A DNA stretch of 64,000 nucleotides from Burkholderia lata (GCF_902499335.1 NZ_CABVQK010000002.1:496001-560000), one strand, 5' to 3'. Positions 9,368 through 18,488 are shown, counted from the stretch's first letter. Numbers and translations are program-made. The notes: generated by a model from the letters alone, not told the origin.

Positions 9368-9741
9368 TCGGCCACGCAAGCGCACCGGCCGCCGCCCAAG
9401 GGTGACCGTTCGAGTCGGCCCATGCACGAGCCGTTCACGACCGGCGCCCGCATGGGCGCTCAGGTGCCGGCGTGGCGCTTGCGGCGATACGCTCGAAACG
9501 TGTTGAGCGCTCTGCCGCGCCCGGTTGTTTTCATCGCCGGGCTGCAATGCGGCAAAATGAGCGCCCTGTTGCCCGGGCGGCCCCATTGCGTGGCGCACCG
9601 GCAGGTGTGAACCTCCCGATCATGGGGCCTTCGCTCTGACCAGACGTCGGCGCCAGGCGGCGTGTTGCGCCGTGGGGATTCGACGCACCTGCCCGGGTGC
9701 GGCCCGTGCGACGATGTGCGATGACCGACATGAGAAATGGA
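9368..9741 (+). other. Intergenic stretch with no recognised gene
   Basis: The 374 bp between the GST gene and the next small gene hold no ORF with convincing codon bias, no tRNA and no strong hairpin. The segment contains short ATG-initiated frames on both strands that lack Shine-Dalgarno sequences. It probably carries the GST terminator and the promoter for the downstream gene. Confidence 0.4.
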
Positions 9742-10125
9742 ATGACGACTACATTCGACGCGGCAACGACGGCGGCGATCGCCGCGTTTGCCCAATTGGA
9801 TTTATACACGGCTGTGCAGGCGATGCGCGCCGAGGCCGACTACGACCACGAACGAGACCAGTGGATCTCGCGCTATATCGACGAGCACGGCGGCGGCGCG
9901 GACGATGCAGAATACGACGCCTTGCACGCGCAGGCCCAGGCAACCCCGGAATACGCGCAGTTCGTCGATGCCGTCCGCCGGGAAATCCTGGAATACTTCG
10001 GCGTGACCGACGATCAGCTGGACGGGATGGTCGTGCTGCGCGAAGACGATAGCGATGAGCTTTGGGCGGAAGTCAACCGGCAGCGGAGCGCGCTGGGAAC
10101 CGGTGAAGTGCGCGGCGATCTCTGA
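9742..10125 (+). CDS. Small hypothetical protein
   Basis: A 127-residue acidic, soluble protein begins MTTTFDAATTAAIAAFAQLD and ends GTGEVRGDL. No signal peptide or membrane segment is visible, and I do not recognise a family. Alternative in-frame ATGs lie at 9721 and 9733; 9742 was chosen because GAGAAATGGA precedes it and codon bias begins there. Codons such as TTA and several A/T third positions make it slightly less GC-biased than its neighbours, which hints at recent acquisition or low expression. It stands alone between the GST gene and the MarR/MFS pair. Confidence 0.6.
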   Translation: MTTTFDAATTAAIAAFAQLDLYTAVQAMRAEADYDHERDQWISRYIDEHGGGADDAEYDALHAQAQATPEYAQFVDAVRREILEYFGVTDDQLDGMVVLREDDSDELWAEVNRQRSALGTGEVRGDL

Positions 10126-10367
10126 TCATTGCTTGCCCTTGGGGTCGTCAGTCACGTGGTGCGCCGGGCTCCCGGTTGCTGCAACCGAGCCGCTAACGGA
10201 GGACAAGCTCTCGGATCGTCGGAACGCGTGACCGTTGTGCGCTGACATTTGCCGTCGGAGGTGCAACAGCTCGACCGGCAGCACCGGGTCGGCAAGCGAC
10301 GTCCACGAAAATTCACGAAGCATTCCTGTTGCCCGCCACGTGCGTCTGCATCACGCATCCGGCGGCA

Positions 10368-10883
10368 CTACTCGCCGTCCGCCCCTTTCGGCGCCGCGTC
10401 TTCCAGCCCAGCCAGCACCTTTCCCAGCAGCTGCGACAGCTGCGCCTGTTCCGCATCCGACAGCACGGCCAGCAGCGCGCGCTGATTGTCGATGTGCGCG
10501 ACGACCGCCTCGTCGATCAGTGCGCGGCCCGTCTCCGTCAGCGCGACGAGCGTGCCGCGCCCGTCGGCCGGGTTCGGCCGGCGCTCCACCCAGCCGGCTT
10601 TCTGCAGCCGGTCGATGCGCGCGGTCATCCCGCCCGACGACATCATCAGCGCGTCGTACAGCGCCGTCGGCGTCAGCGCGAACGGCGCCCCGCCGCGCCG
10701 CAACGTGGCGAGCACGTCGAATTCTCCCGGCTGCATCCCGTAGCGCGCGAACAGCGGATTGAGCCGGTCGCGCGCGATCACGAGCGCCGCTTCCTGCAAC
10801 CGCCCCATCACCACCATCGACGACGCGTCCAGATCCGGACGCTCGGCGCGCCATTGTGCGAGCGCATGCGCGGCTCGATCCAT
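10368..10883 (-). CDS. MarR-family transcriptional regulator
   Basis: The 171-residue protein has a central winged-helix domain. YGMQPGEFDVLATLRR is followed by the recognition region LMMSSGGMTARIDRLQKAGW and the wing RRPNPADGRGTLVALTETG, all typical of MarR repressors. The ATG at 10883 is preceded by GAGGAGG. It is divergent from a CynX-like MFS transporter. Two near-identical palindromes in the intergenic region probably serve as its operators, so it likely represses itself and the transporter until a ligand binds. Confidence 0.92.
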   Translation of the reverse strand: MDRAAHALAQWRAERPDLDASSMVVMGRLQEAALVIARDRLNPLFARYGMQPGEFDVLATLRRGGAPFALTPTALYDALMMSSGGMTARIDRLQKAGWVERRPNPADGRGTLVALTETGRALIDEAVVAHIDNQRALLAVLSDAEQAQLSQLLGKVLAGLEDAAPKGADGE

Positions 10884-10905
10884 TAACCCTCCTCGGCTTG
10901 GCAGT

Positions 10906-10951
10906 TATCTTGACGTCGAGATAAATCGGCGTTTATCTTGATGTCGAGATA
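10906..10951 (+). promoter_or_regulatory. Tandem palindromic operators for the divergent MarR regulator
   Basis: Two 18-bp imperfect palindromes, TATCTTGACGTCGAGATA (10906-10923) and TATCTTGATGTCGAGATA (10934-10951), differ at one base and are 28 bp apart centre to centre. They fill the gap between the marR start and the transporter. Their size and symmetry fit MarR dimers bound on nearby faces of the helix. Confidence 0.75.
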
Positions 10952-10957
10952 CTTTAC

Positions 10958-11020
10958 ATGAAAAACGCGCAGCGCCTCACCCGGGGGGGCCGCGCACCGA
11001 CATCGAGGGCCTTGCAATGA
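10958..11020 (+). CDS. Possible 20-residue leader ORF overlapping the MFS start
   Basis: ATG at 10958 opens a 20-codon frame (MKNAQRLTRGG...) whose TGA overlaps the ATG of the transporter as ATGA. The only upstream purine run is a weak GAG about 10 bp away. It could couple translation to the transporter gene, but it may be chance. Confidence 0.2.
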   Translation: MKNAQRLTRGGRAPTSRALQ

Positions 11021-12195
11021 ATCGCTTCACTTCCCCCGGATGGCGGCTCGCCGCCATCGTGCTTGTCGGGCTGAACCTGCGGCCGGCGCTCGCCGCGGTC
11101 GGCCCGCTGCTCGACATGATCCAGCGCGCGACCGGCATCGGCGACGGCGCGGCCAGCCTGCTGACGACGATCCCGATCCTGCTGATGGGGCTCGGCGCGC
11201 TGAGTGCGCGGCGCCTGCAGCGCCTGACCGGCATCGCGGGCGGCGTCTGGCTCGGCGTCGCGCTGATCGGGCTGGCCTGCGTGTCGCGCGTCGGCGCGCA
11301 ACACGCGTGGCTGTTGCTCGCGAGCGCCTGCTGTGCGGGCGTCGGGATCGCGATGGTGCAGGCGCTGCTGCCCGGCTTCGTGAAGGCGCATTTCGCGACG
11401 CGGATCGGCGGCGCGATGGGCGTCTACTCGACGTCGATCATGGGTGGCGCCGTGCTCGCGAGCGTCGTCGCGCCGTTCGCCGCGGCCCGCTGGGGCTGGC
11501 TCGCCGCGCTCGCGGGCTGGGCGCTGCCGGCCGCGGTGGCCGCGCTGGCGTGGCCGCTGGCCAGCCGCGGGGGCAACGCGCTCGCCGCCGGGCCGACGTC
11601 GGCATCGAATGCGCAGCCGTCGCGCTCGCCGCGCGCGTGGCGGCTTGCGCTGTTCTTCGGCATCGCGACCGGCGCGTACACGCTCGTGCTCGCGTGGCTG
11701 CCGCCGTACTACATGCGGCTCGGCTGGTCGCCGACGGCAGCCGGCAGCCTGCTCGGCGGCGTGACGCTCGCGGAAGTCGTCGCGGGGCTGACGATCTCGG
11801 CGACGATCGACCGCCTGCCCGATCGCCGGCCGGCGCTGCATGCGGCGATCGCGTCGCTGTTCGTCGGGTTGCTGGTGATGCTGGCCGCGCCTGAAGCGCT
11901 CGCACTGCCGGCCGCGTTGCTGATGGGCGCGGGGATCGGCGCACTGTTTCCGCTGTCGCTGATCGTCACGGTCGACCATGCGGCGACGCCGGCCGATGCC
12001 GCATCGCTGACGGGGTTCGTGCAGGGCATCGGCTACCTGATCGCCGGGTTGTTCCCGTTCGCGGCCGGCATCGTGCGCCAGCATCTCGCGGACCTGTCGC
12101 CCGCGTGGGTTGCGATGGCCTGCCTGTGTGTCGCGCTGTTCGCGCTGGCGGCAGGATTTGCGCCGAAGCGGGCGCTGCACGCCGCGCGCGCGTAG
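11017..12195 (+). CDS. CynX/NimT-family MFS transporter
   Basis: The 392-residue protein has about 12 hydrophobic segments and the family opening WRLAAIVLVGLNLRPALAAV, with the NLRP motif found in cyanate/nitroimidazole (CynX/NimT) major facilitator transporters. The start at 11017 has GAGG 8 bp upstream. It is divergent from a MarR repressor and preceded by two operators, which suggests an inducible exporter or importer of a small anionic or drug-like compound. The substrate is not predictable. A 14-bp perfect inverted repeat follows the gene and probably terminates it. Confidence 0.88.
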   Translation: MNRFTSPGWRLAAIVLVGLNLRPALAAVGPLLDMIQRATGIGDGAASLLTTIPILLMGLGALSARRLQRLTGIAGGVWLGVALIGLACVSRVGAQHAWLLLASACCAGVGIAMVQALLPGFVKAHFATRIGGAMGVYSTSIMGGAVLASVVAPFAAARWGWLAALAGWALPAAVAALAWPLASRGGNALAAGPTSASNAQPSRSPRAWRLALFFGIATGAYTLVLAWLPPYYMRLGWSPTAAGSLLGGVTLAEVVAGLTISATIDRLPDRRPALHAAIASLFVGLLVMLAAPEALALPAALLMGAGIGALFPLSLIVTVDHAATPADAASLTGFVQGIGYLIAGLFPFAAGIVRQHLADLSPAWVAMACLCVALFALAAGFAPKRALHAARA

Positions 12196-12244
12196 CGCGT
12201 GTCCCGCGCATGTTGCCCCGCCGCGATCGGATACGGCGGGGTTC

Positions 12245-12284
12245 GCGATCTGACCGGCCGCGCCCGGCGTGCCGGTCAGATCGC
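12245..12284. terminator. Bidirectional terminator-like hairpin
   Basis: A perfect 14-bp inverted repeat, GCGATCTGACCGGC / GCCGGTCAGATCGC, with a 12-nt loop lies between the convergent MFS and second marR genes. It lacks a clear U-tract on either side, but its position and strength fit transcription termination for both genes. Confidence 0.65.
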
Positions 12285-12291
12285 GCCGGCG

Positions 12292-12828
12292 TCAGCCGCC
12301 CGTTTCCCGTTCCGCCACGAACCGCCGATAGGCGCGTTCGGACGGGCAGCGCCGCAAATCGCACGCGTCTTCGTCGCACTGCCGGCAAACGCGGATCGCG
12401 TTCTGCATGTCGTCGGCCAGCGCGCCAACCAGTTGCTCGCAGATCGGCATGAGTTGCGCGCACTGCTCGGGCGTCAACGTGCGCGTAAGGTCCGCGATCG
12501 CCGCGCCGCGCGCGGCAAGCACCTGCTGCACCGCATCGTGCCCGGCCTCGGTCAGCGTCAGCACGACGGTGCGCTTGTCGTCGCCGGGTTCGCGCGCGAC
12601 GAGTCCTTCCTGCGCCATTCGTTCGGCGAGCCGCACGGCCGACGAATGCACGAGCATCAATTGCCGCGCCAGCGCGTCGATCGTCAGCGCATGCGATTGC
12701 GACAGCAGCACCAACGCATCCACGCTCGATCCGTGCAGCCCCGTGTCACGGGCGATCGTGTCCTCTACCCGGTCGTTCAGCCCGAGCGCGAGCGCGCCCA
12801 GCAAATTGTTCAGGCGTTGCTTTTTCAC
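12292..12828 (-). CDS. MarR-family regulator with a C-terminal cysteine cluster
   Basis: The 178-residue protein carries a MarR winged helix (LTIDALARQLMLVHSSAVRL, then wing EPGDDKRTVVLTLTEAG). An extension with four cysteines follows, CRQCDEDACDLRRCP (C-x2-C-x4-C-x4-C), placed to bind a metal or sense thiol oxidation. The GTG at 12828 (VKKQRLNNLLG) was chosen over an upstream GTG because CTAGGAG lies 8 bp before it. It is divergent from an EamA-family transporter, and a palindrome overlaps the region just upstream of the start. It probably represses that transporter. Confidence 0.85.
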   Translation of the reverse strand: MKKQRLNNLLGALALGLNDRVEDTIARDTGLHGSSVDALVLLSQSHALTIDALARQLMLVHSSAVRLAERMAQEGLVAREPGDDKRTVVLTLTEAGHDAVQQVLAARGAAIADLTRTLTPEQCAQLMPICEQLVGALADDMQNAIRVCRQCDEDACDLRRCPSERAYRRFVAERETGG

Positions 12829-12843
12829 GTAGGCGCTCCTAGC

Positions 12844-12864
12844 ATATGTGTGCGTCACGCATAT
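12844..12864. promoter_or_regulatory. Palindromic operator between marR and the EamA transporter
   Basis: ATATGTGTGCGTCACGCATAT is an imperfect 21-bp palindrome (arms ATATGYGTG) located 16 bp upstream of the GTG start of the cysteine-rich MarR gene and facing the divergent transporter. An AT-rich TATAATTTA follows on the plus strand and could be a -10 region. It is the best candidate operator for the adjacent MarR protein. Confidence 0.6.
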
Positions 12865-12969
12865 AATTTAACCCATCGATTCACCGATGTCAGCCGCGGC
12901 GCGGCCCGCTCGATCCGGACAGTCGCACGCCGGCATTCTACGGGTCGACAGGCCGAGTGGAGTCCACGC

Positions 12970-13881
12970 ATGAACGACAACGCGCGCAAGACCGGATGCC
13001 TGATCATGGCGACGCTGTGCTGGGGCGTCGCCATCCCGTTCAGCAAGATGGTGCTGCCGGCCCTGTCGCCCGCGTGGCTCATCGTGCTGCAGATCGCTGC
13101 CAGCGTCGCGGTACTCGCCTGCCTTGCCGCCGTGCAACGCGTGACGCTGAAAGGCATCGCCCCGGCGCAGGTCGCCGTGGTCGCGCTGATCGGCATGCTC
13201 GAACCGTGCGGCGCGTACTACCTCGGGTTCGTCGGCATGCAATCCACGTCCGCGCTGCACACGGCGGTGATCTTCGCGCTCGAACCGCTCGGCATCCTCG
13301 CGTTCAACATCGCGCTGTTCCGGTTCAGGGTCGACAAGCGGCTGCTGATTGCGGGCGTCGTCGCGTTGCTGGGTGTCGTCGTCATCACGCTCGGCGACCC
13401 ATCGGCGGACGGGCACGCGTCGCTGCGCGGCGATGCGTTCGTGTTCGCCGGCGTGATGGTGGCCGCGCTGTATGTGTCGTTGTCGACGCAGGCCGTGACG
13501 CTTCCGTCCGCGACCGCGATGCTGCTGATCCAGCAGGCCGGTTCGCTGCTCCTGGCGCTCGTGTTGCTCGGCGTCGACACGGGCAGCGGCGGGCCGTACC
13601 GGTTGCCGGCGTGGCCGGCCGTGTGGCCCGCGCTGGCGATCGGCGTGCTGCAGTTCACGTTCGCGTTCCTGTTCTATTTTCGCGGTGCACGCGACAACGC
13701 ATCGTACTGGAGCGTGGTCGTGCTCAACCTGATCCCGGTCGTCGGCATCACGGCGTCGATCCTGATCCTCGGCGAATCGGCGTCGCCGATCTACTTCGTC
13801 GGTGGCGCAATCACGATCGGCGCGGCACTTTACACGCATCTGCGCGAGCGCCGCACCGAACCGGGGCCGGCCCGCGCGTGA
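12970..13881 (+). CDS. EamA-family (DMT) transporter
   Basis: The 303-residue protein shows ten hydrophobic segments in two repeats, each an EamA domain. Marks are CLIMATLCWGVAIPFSKMVL at the N-terminus and ARDNASYWSVVVLNLIPVVG with ILILGES in the second half. These are drug/metabolite exporters, often for amino acids or related metabolites, in the inner membrane. Transcription is probably controlled by the divergent MarR protein. Its TGA and the end of the convergent cobM gene are immediately adjacent with no spacer. Confidence 0.88.
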   Translation: MNDNARKTGCLIMATLCWGVAIPFSKMVLPALSPAWLIVLQIAASVAVLACLAAVQRVTLKGIAPAQVAVVALIGMLEPCGAYYLGFVGMQSTSALHTAVIFALEPLGILAFNIALFRFRVDKRLLIAGVVALLGVVVITLGDPSADGHASLRGDAFVFAGVMVAALYVSLSTQAVTLPSATAMLLIQQAGSLLLALVLLGVDTGSGGPYRLPAWPAVWPALAIGVLQFTFAFLFYFRGARDNASYWSVVVLNLIPVVGITASILILGESASPIYFVGGAITIGAALYTHLRERRTEPGPARA

Positions 13882-14610
13882 TCAACCCGCGCTCGCGTAC
13901 AGCGTCGAATCCGCGAACCCTTCGGCGTCGAGCACGCGCCCGATCAGGATCAGCGCGGTGCGCTCGATCTGCGTGCCCTGCACCTTGCCGACGATGTCGG
14001 CGAGCGTGCCGGTCACGCGCTCTTCGTCCGGCCAGCTCGCGCGATAGATCACCGCGACCGGGCAATCGGCGCCGTAATGCGGCAGCACTTCGTCGACGAT
14101 GCGGGCGAGATGGCGCACGCCGAGATGGATCGCGAGCGTCGCGCGGTGCGCGGCGAGCGAGCCGAGCGCTTCGCCTTCGGGCATCGTCGTCTTGCCCGCG
14201 AAGCGCGTGAGGATCACCGTCTGTGCGACGCCGGGCAGCGTCAGCTCGACGCCGAGCGTCGCCGCGCACGCGGCCGTGGCCGTCACGCCGGGCACGATTT
14301 CGTACGGAATCCCGAGCGCTTTCAACCGGCGGATCTGCTCGCCGATCGCGCCGTACAGCGACGGGTCGCCCGAATGCACGCGCGCGACGTCCTGCCCTTT
14401 CGCGTGCGCGCCGGCGAGCAGCGCGACGATTGCGTCTAGGTCGAGTTCGGCCGTATTGACGACCTGCTCCGCGCGATGGCCGTCGAGCACGGCGGCCGGC
14501 ACCAGCGAACCCGCATACAGGATCACCGGGCACGTGCGCACGAGGCGCTGGCCCTTCACCGTGATCAGCTCCGGGTCGCCAGGGCCCGCGCCGATGAAAT
14601 ACACCGTCAT
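13882..14610 (-). CDS. cobM: Precorrin-4 C11-methyltransferase
   Basis: The 242-residue protein is a SAM-dependent corrin methyltransferase that methylates C11 of precorrin-4. The N-terminal GAGPGDPELITVKGQRL is the SAM-binding signature, and VHSGDPSLYGAIGEQIRRL and PGVTATAACAATLG are typical CobM/CbiF motifs. The ATG at 14610 has GGAG 9 bp upstream. It is the last gene of the leftward cobL-cbiD-cobK-cobM group, 43 bp after cobK. Confidence 0.95.
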   Translation of the reverse strand: MTVYFIGAGPGDPELITVKGQRLVRTCPVILYAGSLVPAAVLDGHRAEQVVNTAELDLDAIVALLAGAHAKGQDVARVHSGDPSLYGAIGEQIRRLKALGIPYEIVPGVTATAACAATLGVELTLPGVAQTVILTRFAGKTTMPEGEALGSLAAHRATLAIHLGVRHLARIVDEVLPHYGADCPVAVIYRASWPDEERVTGTLADIVGKVQGTQIERTALILIGRVLDAEGFADSTLYASAG

Positions 14611-14653
14611 CGAAAAATCTCCGTCAATTCATGGGATGTCCGGCCGCACGGCG

Positions 14654-15385
14654 TCATGCGCGCGTGGCCGGATCGAGCGCGTCGATGAGCGCCGCAGCCG
14701 AATCGAACGCGCGGTCGGCGTCGGGCAGCGGCGGCCGGCGCAGCATCACGACCGGCAGCCTGCGTTCGCGCGCGACGTCGAGCTTGGCTTCGGTGGCCGC
14801 GCCACCGCTGTTCTTGCTGACGACGACGTCGATGCCCATCAGCGCGAACAGCGCGCGCTCGCCGTCGAGCGTGAACGGCCCGCGCGCGGCGACGATCTGC
14901 GCATGCGCGTTGCCGGGATGCGCGTCGAGGCACCGCACGAGCCAGAACTGGTGCGGCGGGATCGCGTCGAGATGCGCGAGCGGTTCGCGGCCGAGCGTGA
15001 ACAGCGGCCGCTTGAACGGCGCGAGCGCGGCCTCGATGCCGGCCCAGTCGTCGACCATGCGCCAGTCGTCGCCGGGTTGCGGCGCCCACGGCGCGCGGCG
15101 CAGCGCCCACAGCGGTACGCCCGCTTCACGCGCCGCGGCTGCGGCATTCGCGCTGATCTGCGCGGCATACGGATGCGTCGCATCGATCACGAGGCCGATA
15201 CCGGCGCTGCGCAGATACGCGGCCAGCCCGGCAGCGCCGCCGAAGCCGCCGACGCGCACGTCGCAGCGCAGGTCGTCGGGTATCTTGCCGAGGCCGGCCA
15301 GGCTGTAGACGTGATGCGGCCCAAGCGCGCGCGCGATTTTCAATGCGTCGCCGGTGCCGCCGAGCAGCAGGATGCGCGTGCTCAT
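14654..15385 (-). CDS. cobK: Precorrin-6A reductase
   Basis: The 243-residue protein reduces precorrin-6A with NADPH. It opens with [20 protein letters not shown], the nucleotide-binding signature of CobK/CbiJ, followed by [16 protein letters not shown] and, later, [20 protein letters not shown], which are diagnostic for the family. Its ATG overlaps the cbiD stop as ATGA, showing translational coupling. It acts just after the C1 methylation and ring contraction steps encoded by its neighbours. Confidence 0.95.
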   Translation of the reverse strand: MSTRILLLGGTGDALKIARALGPHHVYSLAGLGKIPDDLRCDVRVGGFGGAAGLAAYLRSAGIGLVIDATHPYAAQISANAAAAAREAGVPLWALRRAPWAPQPGDDWRMVDDWAGIEAALAPFKRPLFTLGREPLAHLDAIPPHQFWLVRCLDAHPGNAHAQIVAARGPFTLDGERALFALMGIDVVVSKNSGGAATEAKLDVARERRLPVVMLRRPPLPDADRAFDSAAALIDALDPATRA

Positions 15386-16470
15386 CGCGCCTGCCCGACG
15401 AAGCGGCCCTGCCGGTCGATCGCGAACATCTCGACGGCGACCGACGGCGGCACGATGTCGCGCGCGACGCGCAGCGCGTGGGCGCAGACCAGATCGCCGA
15501 GTGGCACACCGTCGGCGTGCGCGAGCTTCAGTGCTTCCTGGCTCGTGTTCGCGGCACGCATCGCGGCCTGCAGCGCATCGCTTGCGCCGGCCTCGGCCGC
15601 CCACTGCGCAAGCAGCGGCAGGTCGATGCTCGAATGGCGGCTGTGCAGGTCGAGATGGCCGGCCGCGAGCTTGCTGAGCTTGCCGAAGCCGCCGCACATC
15701 GACAGCCGCGCGACCGGCGCGCGCCGCAGGTGCTTGAGCACCGCGCCCGCGAAATCGCCCATCTCGATCAGCGCCATGTCCGGCAGGCCGTAGTGCGCGC
15801 GCATCGCATCCTCGCTTGCGTTGCCCGTGCACGCGGCGATATGCGCGATGCCGTTCGCCCGCGCAACGTCGATGCCCTGGTGGATCGACGCGATATAGGC
15901 CGAGCACGAGAACGGCCGCACGATGCCGGTCGTACCGAGGATCGACAGCCCGCCGACGATGCCGAGACGCGGGTTCATCGTCTTCAGCGCGAGCGCTTCA
16001 CCGCCTTCGACGCCGATCGTCACGTCGAAGCCGCCCGCATAACCCTGCTCGGCCGCCAGCGCTTCCAGGTGCGTCGTCATCATCTGGCGCGGCACCGGGT
16101 TGATCGCCGGTTCGCCGACCGGCAGCGTCAGCCCCGCGCGCGTGACCGTGCCGACGCCCGGCCCCGCATGAAAACGCACGCCGGGCGCCGCCGCGAGCGC
16201 GACGCGCGCGAAGATCAGCGCGCCGTGCGTCACGTCCGGATCGTCGCCGGCATCCTTGATCGTGCCGGCTTCCGCACCGTCGGCCGTGGTGCGGCAGAAC
16301 TCGAGCCGCATCATCACGCGCTGCCCCTTCGGCAGCACGATCTCGACCGCGTCGTCCGCATGGCCCGCGAGCAGCAGCCGCGCGGCGGCGAGCGACGTCG
16401 CGGTCGCGCAACTGCCGGTCGTGTAGCCGAAACGTAGCGGCGCGGGCTGTTCGGGGGTCTCGTCGCGCAT
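15382..16470 (-). CDS. cbiD: Corrin C1-methyltransferase CbiD
   Basis: The 362-residue protein contains [20 protein letters not shown] and [20 protein letters not shown], signatures of CbiD, the C1-methyltransferase of the cobalt-early (anaerobic) route. In this genome it stands among oxygen-dependent pathway genes, and no cobF (precorrin-6A synthase) is visible in the window, so it probably supplies the C1 methylation and deacylation-linked step on the metal-free intermediate. Its start shares one base with the cobL stop (TGATG), and its stop overlaps cobK, so the three are translationally coupled. Confidence 0.95.
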   Translation of the reverse strand: MRDETPEQPAPLRFGYTTGSCATATSLAAARLLLAGHADDAVEIVLPKGQRVMMRLEFCRTTADGAEAGTIKDAGDDPDVTHGALIFARVALAAAPGVRFHAGPGVGTVTRAGLTLPVGEPAINPVPRQMMTTHLEALAAEQGYAGGFDVTIGVEGGEALALKTMNPRLGIVGGLSILGTTGIVRPFSCSAYIASIHQGIDVARANGIAHIAACTGNASEDAMRAHYGLPDMALIEMGDFAGAVLKHLRRAPVARLSMCGGFGKLSKLAAGHLDLHSRHSSIDLPLLAQWAAEAGASDALQAAMRAANTSQEALKLAHADGVPLGDLVCAHALRVARDIVPPSVAVEMFAIDRQGRFVGQAR

Positions 16471-17723
16471 CACGCGTCCGTTGTGTTGGTCGTGGCCGAC
16501 GATGCGATCGTGTCGGCCGCGTCGGGCTTGCGCACGTCGTACAGCGTGACCGGCAACGGCTGCCGCCACGTATCGAAGCGGCCGAGCGGTTCGGCGTGCG
16601 CGAGCGACACGCGCGTGAGCGTGCCGCCATGCGCATCGCGCCACGCGGCGAGCGCCATTTCGCCCTGCAGCGTGACCGCGTTCGCGACCAGCCGGCCGCC
16701 GGGCTTCAGCGCCGCCCAGCACGCGTCGAGCACGCCAGGTGCGGTCGCTCCGCCGCCGATGAAGATCGCGTCGGGCGCGGCGAGCCCCGCGAGCGCATCG
16801 GGCGCGCGGCCGGCAACGAGCTGCAGGCCCGGCACGCCGAGCGTGTCGCGGTTGTGCTCGATGAAGCGCTGTCGCTCCGCATGCGCTTCGATCGCGATCG
16901 CCTGGCATGACGGATGCGCGCGCATCCATTCGATACCGATCGAGCCGCTGCCGGCGCCGACGTCCCACAGCAGCTCGCCGGGCACGGGCGCGAGGCGCCC
17001 GAGCGTCATCGCGCGCAGGTCGCGCTTGGTGAGCTGGCCGTCGTGACGGTACGCATCGTCCGGCAGGCCGGGCGTGAGCGCGCGGCGCGGCGCGTCGGGG
17101 CCGGCCTGGCAGTCGAGCGCGACCAGATTGAGCGCGGCCGTTTCGTCGATGCGCCAGTCCTGCGCCAGGCCATCGATACGCCGCTCGAGCGGGCCGCCCA
17201 GATGTTCGAACACGCTGATGCGCGTCGGCCCGAAGCCGCGTGCGACGAGTTCGGCCGCGACGGCGGCCGGCGTGCGGCCGTCGGCGCTCAGCACGAACAG
17301 GCGGCGGCCGGGCAGCAGGTGACGCGTGAGCGTCGCAAGCGGACGGCCGACGAGCGAAACCGCGCCGACATCCTGTAGCGCCCAGCCGAGGCGCGCGGCC
17401 GCGAGCGACAGCGACGACGGCGCGGGCAGCACGCGCCATTCGTCGGGGGAAAGCTGGCGCGCGAGCGTGGCGCCGACGCCGAACAGCATCGGGTCGCCGC
17501 TGGCGAGCACGCAGACGGGTGACGCGCGGCGCGCGAGCACGCCCGCGAGATCGAACGGCGACGGCCACGTTTCGCGCGCGGCCGGCAGCCGCGCGGGCAG
17601 CATGTCGAGATGCCGCTTCGCGCCGACGACGAGCGTCGCGTCGAGCAGCGCGCGGCGCGCGCTGCGTCCGAGCCCCGCGTATCCGTCGTCGCCGATGCCC
17701 ACTACCGTCAGCCACGCCGTCAT
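16470..17723 (-). CDS. cobL: Precorrin-6Y C5,15-methyltransferase (decarboxylating), CbiE-CbiT fusion
   Basis: The 417-residue protein joins two enzymes. The N-terminal CbiE-like methyltransferase (about 1-205) opens with [18 protein letters not shown] and contains [16 protein letters not shown]. The C-terminal CbiT-like methyltransferase/decarboxylase (about 225-400) has [20 protein letters not shown] as its SAM site. It methylates C5 and C15 and decarboxylates the ring C acetate. The ATG at 17723 follows GGGGAAGGG. It is the first intact gene of the leftward cob group; no riboswitch precedes it on this strand. Confidence 0.95.
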   Translation of the reverse strand: MTAWLTVVGIGDDGYAGLGRSARRALLDATLVVGAKRHLDMLPARLPAARETWPSPFDLAGVLARRASPVCVLASGDPMLFGVGATLARQLSPDEWRVLPAPSSLSLAAARLGWALQDVGAVSLVGRPLATLTRHLLPGRRLFVLSADGRTPAAVAAELVARGFGPTRISVFEHLGGPLERRIDGLAQDWRIDETAALNLVALDCQAGPDAPRRALTPGLPDDAYRHDGQLTKRDLRAMTLGRLAPVPGELLWDVGAGSGSIGIEWMRAHPSCQAIAIEAHAERQRFIEHNRDTLGVPGLQLVAGRAPDALAGLAAPDAIFIGGGATAPGVLDACWAALKPGGRLVANAVTLQGEMALAAWRDAHGGTLTRVSLAHAEPLGRFDTWRQPLPVTLYDVRKPDAADTIASSATTNTTDA

Positions 17724-17869
17724 GCACCCTTCCCCATCGTTCGATTCCCTACCGTTTGTTGCGATGCGCGGCGGCCGGGCCACCGCGCGTTGATCCGTTG
17801 TCGACCCCGATCCCGAGCCGTTTCCTTGCCCTGTACGCCGCCGCCCGCCGGGGCGATACGGCGGCGCTG

Positions 17870-18165
17870 TCAGCCGCGCGGCGCGCCACCGACCAAGGTC
17901 AGCACGCCCGGAGCCATGCCGCCGATCGACGCGATCAGCAGCCAGCCGGGCAGCCGCCACCTGAGCGGCCGCGCCCCGCCTTTCCGGTACAGGAACGTTC
18001 CGCCCGCCACGATCGGCACGCCGAGGCCGGCGAGCCCGACATTCTTCGGCCACTCGGCCGACGGCGCAAGCGGGATCAGTATGCACGCGAGCAGAACCCA
18101 TGCGGTGACCGCCAGCAGCCCAGTGCGACGCCCATGCCGAACAGCTCCGTCCTGCCGGGTTTCAT
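17870..18165 (-). pseudogene. Frameshifted small membrane protein
   Basis: A frame starting at ATG 18165 ([16 protein letters not shown]) is well formed but soon stops. The -1/+2 frame continues from about 18127 with [19 protein letters not shown], two further membrane segments ([39 protein letters not shown]) and ends at 17870. Inserting one base in the GCACTGGGCTGC stretch would rejoin them into a protein of about 98 residues with three helices. The gene is therefore probably broken by a one-base deletion, or the base is a sequencing error. It lies between cobL and the cobG riboswitch; no family is recognised. Confidence 0.6.
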
Positions 18166-18317
18166 GGCGGGTGCCGGCGGTCGCCGATCGGGTGTCGAGC
18201 CGCCAATCGTACCATTTGCGAGACAGCGCAAAACCAGCTGCGGCCGTGCTGCGGCGCGGTTGCGCGACGCATCGCCGATGCCGGATCGTCGCGAAAATCG
18301 GGTATCCTACGGCCGTT

Positions 18318-18488
18318 CGTTCGCCGGTGCCCTTCGGGGCCGAAGAGGGAACACAGGGCGCGCCACGCGCCGCTGTGGCTGCCCCCGCAACTGTAGACAG
18401 CGAGCCGATCTCCCCCCTCATGCCACTGGTTCCACCGGGAAGGCCGGGAGCCGGCGCCGACCTGTCAGCCAGGAGACCTGCCGGCCAG
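18318..18488 (+). ncRNA. Cobalamin riboswitch upstream of cobG
   Basis: The leader contains the conserved B12-riboswitch elements in order: GAAGAGGGAACAC, CCCCGCAACTGTA (18382-18394), the GCCACTGG box (18422-18429), CCGGGAAGGCCGGG (18435-18448) and the 3' B12-box region CAGCCAGGAGACCTGCCGG. It should bind adenosylcobalamin and shut off the cobG-cobH-cobI-cobJ operon. Confidence 0.93.

Noticed and set aside
10126-10323. A possible 40-65 residue minus-strand protein ending DDPKGKQ.
   Set aside because: No Shine-Dalgarno, no recognisable family, and it lies in a short convergent spacer; insufficient evidence.
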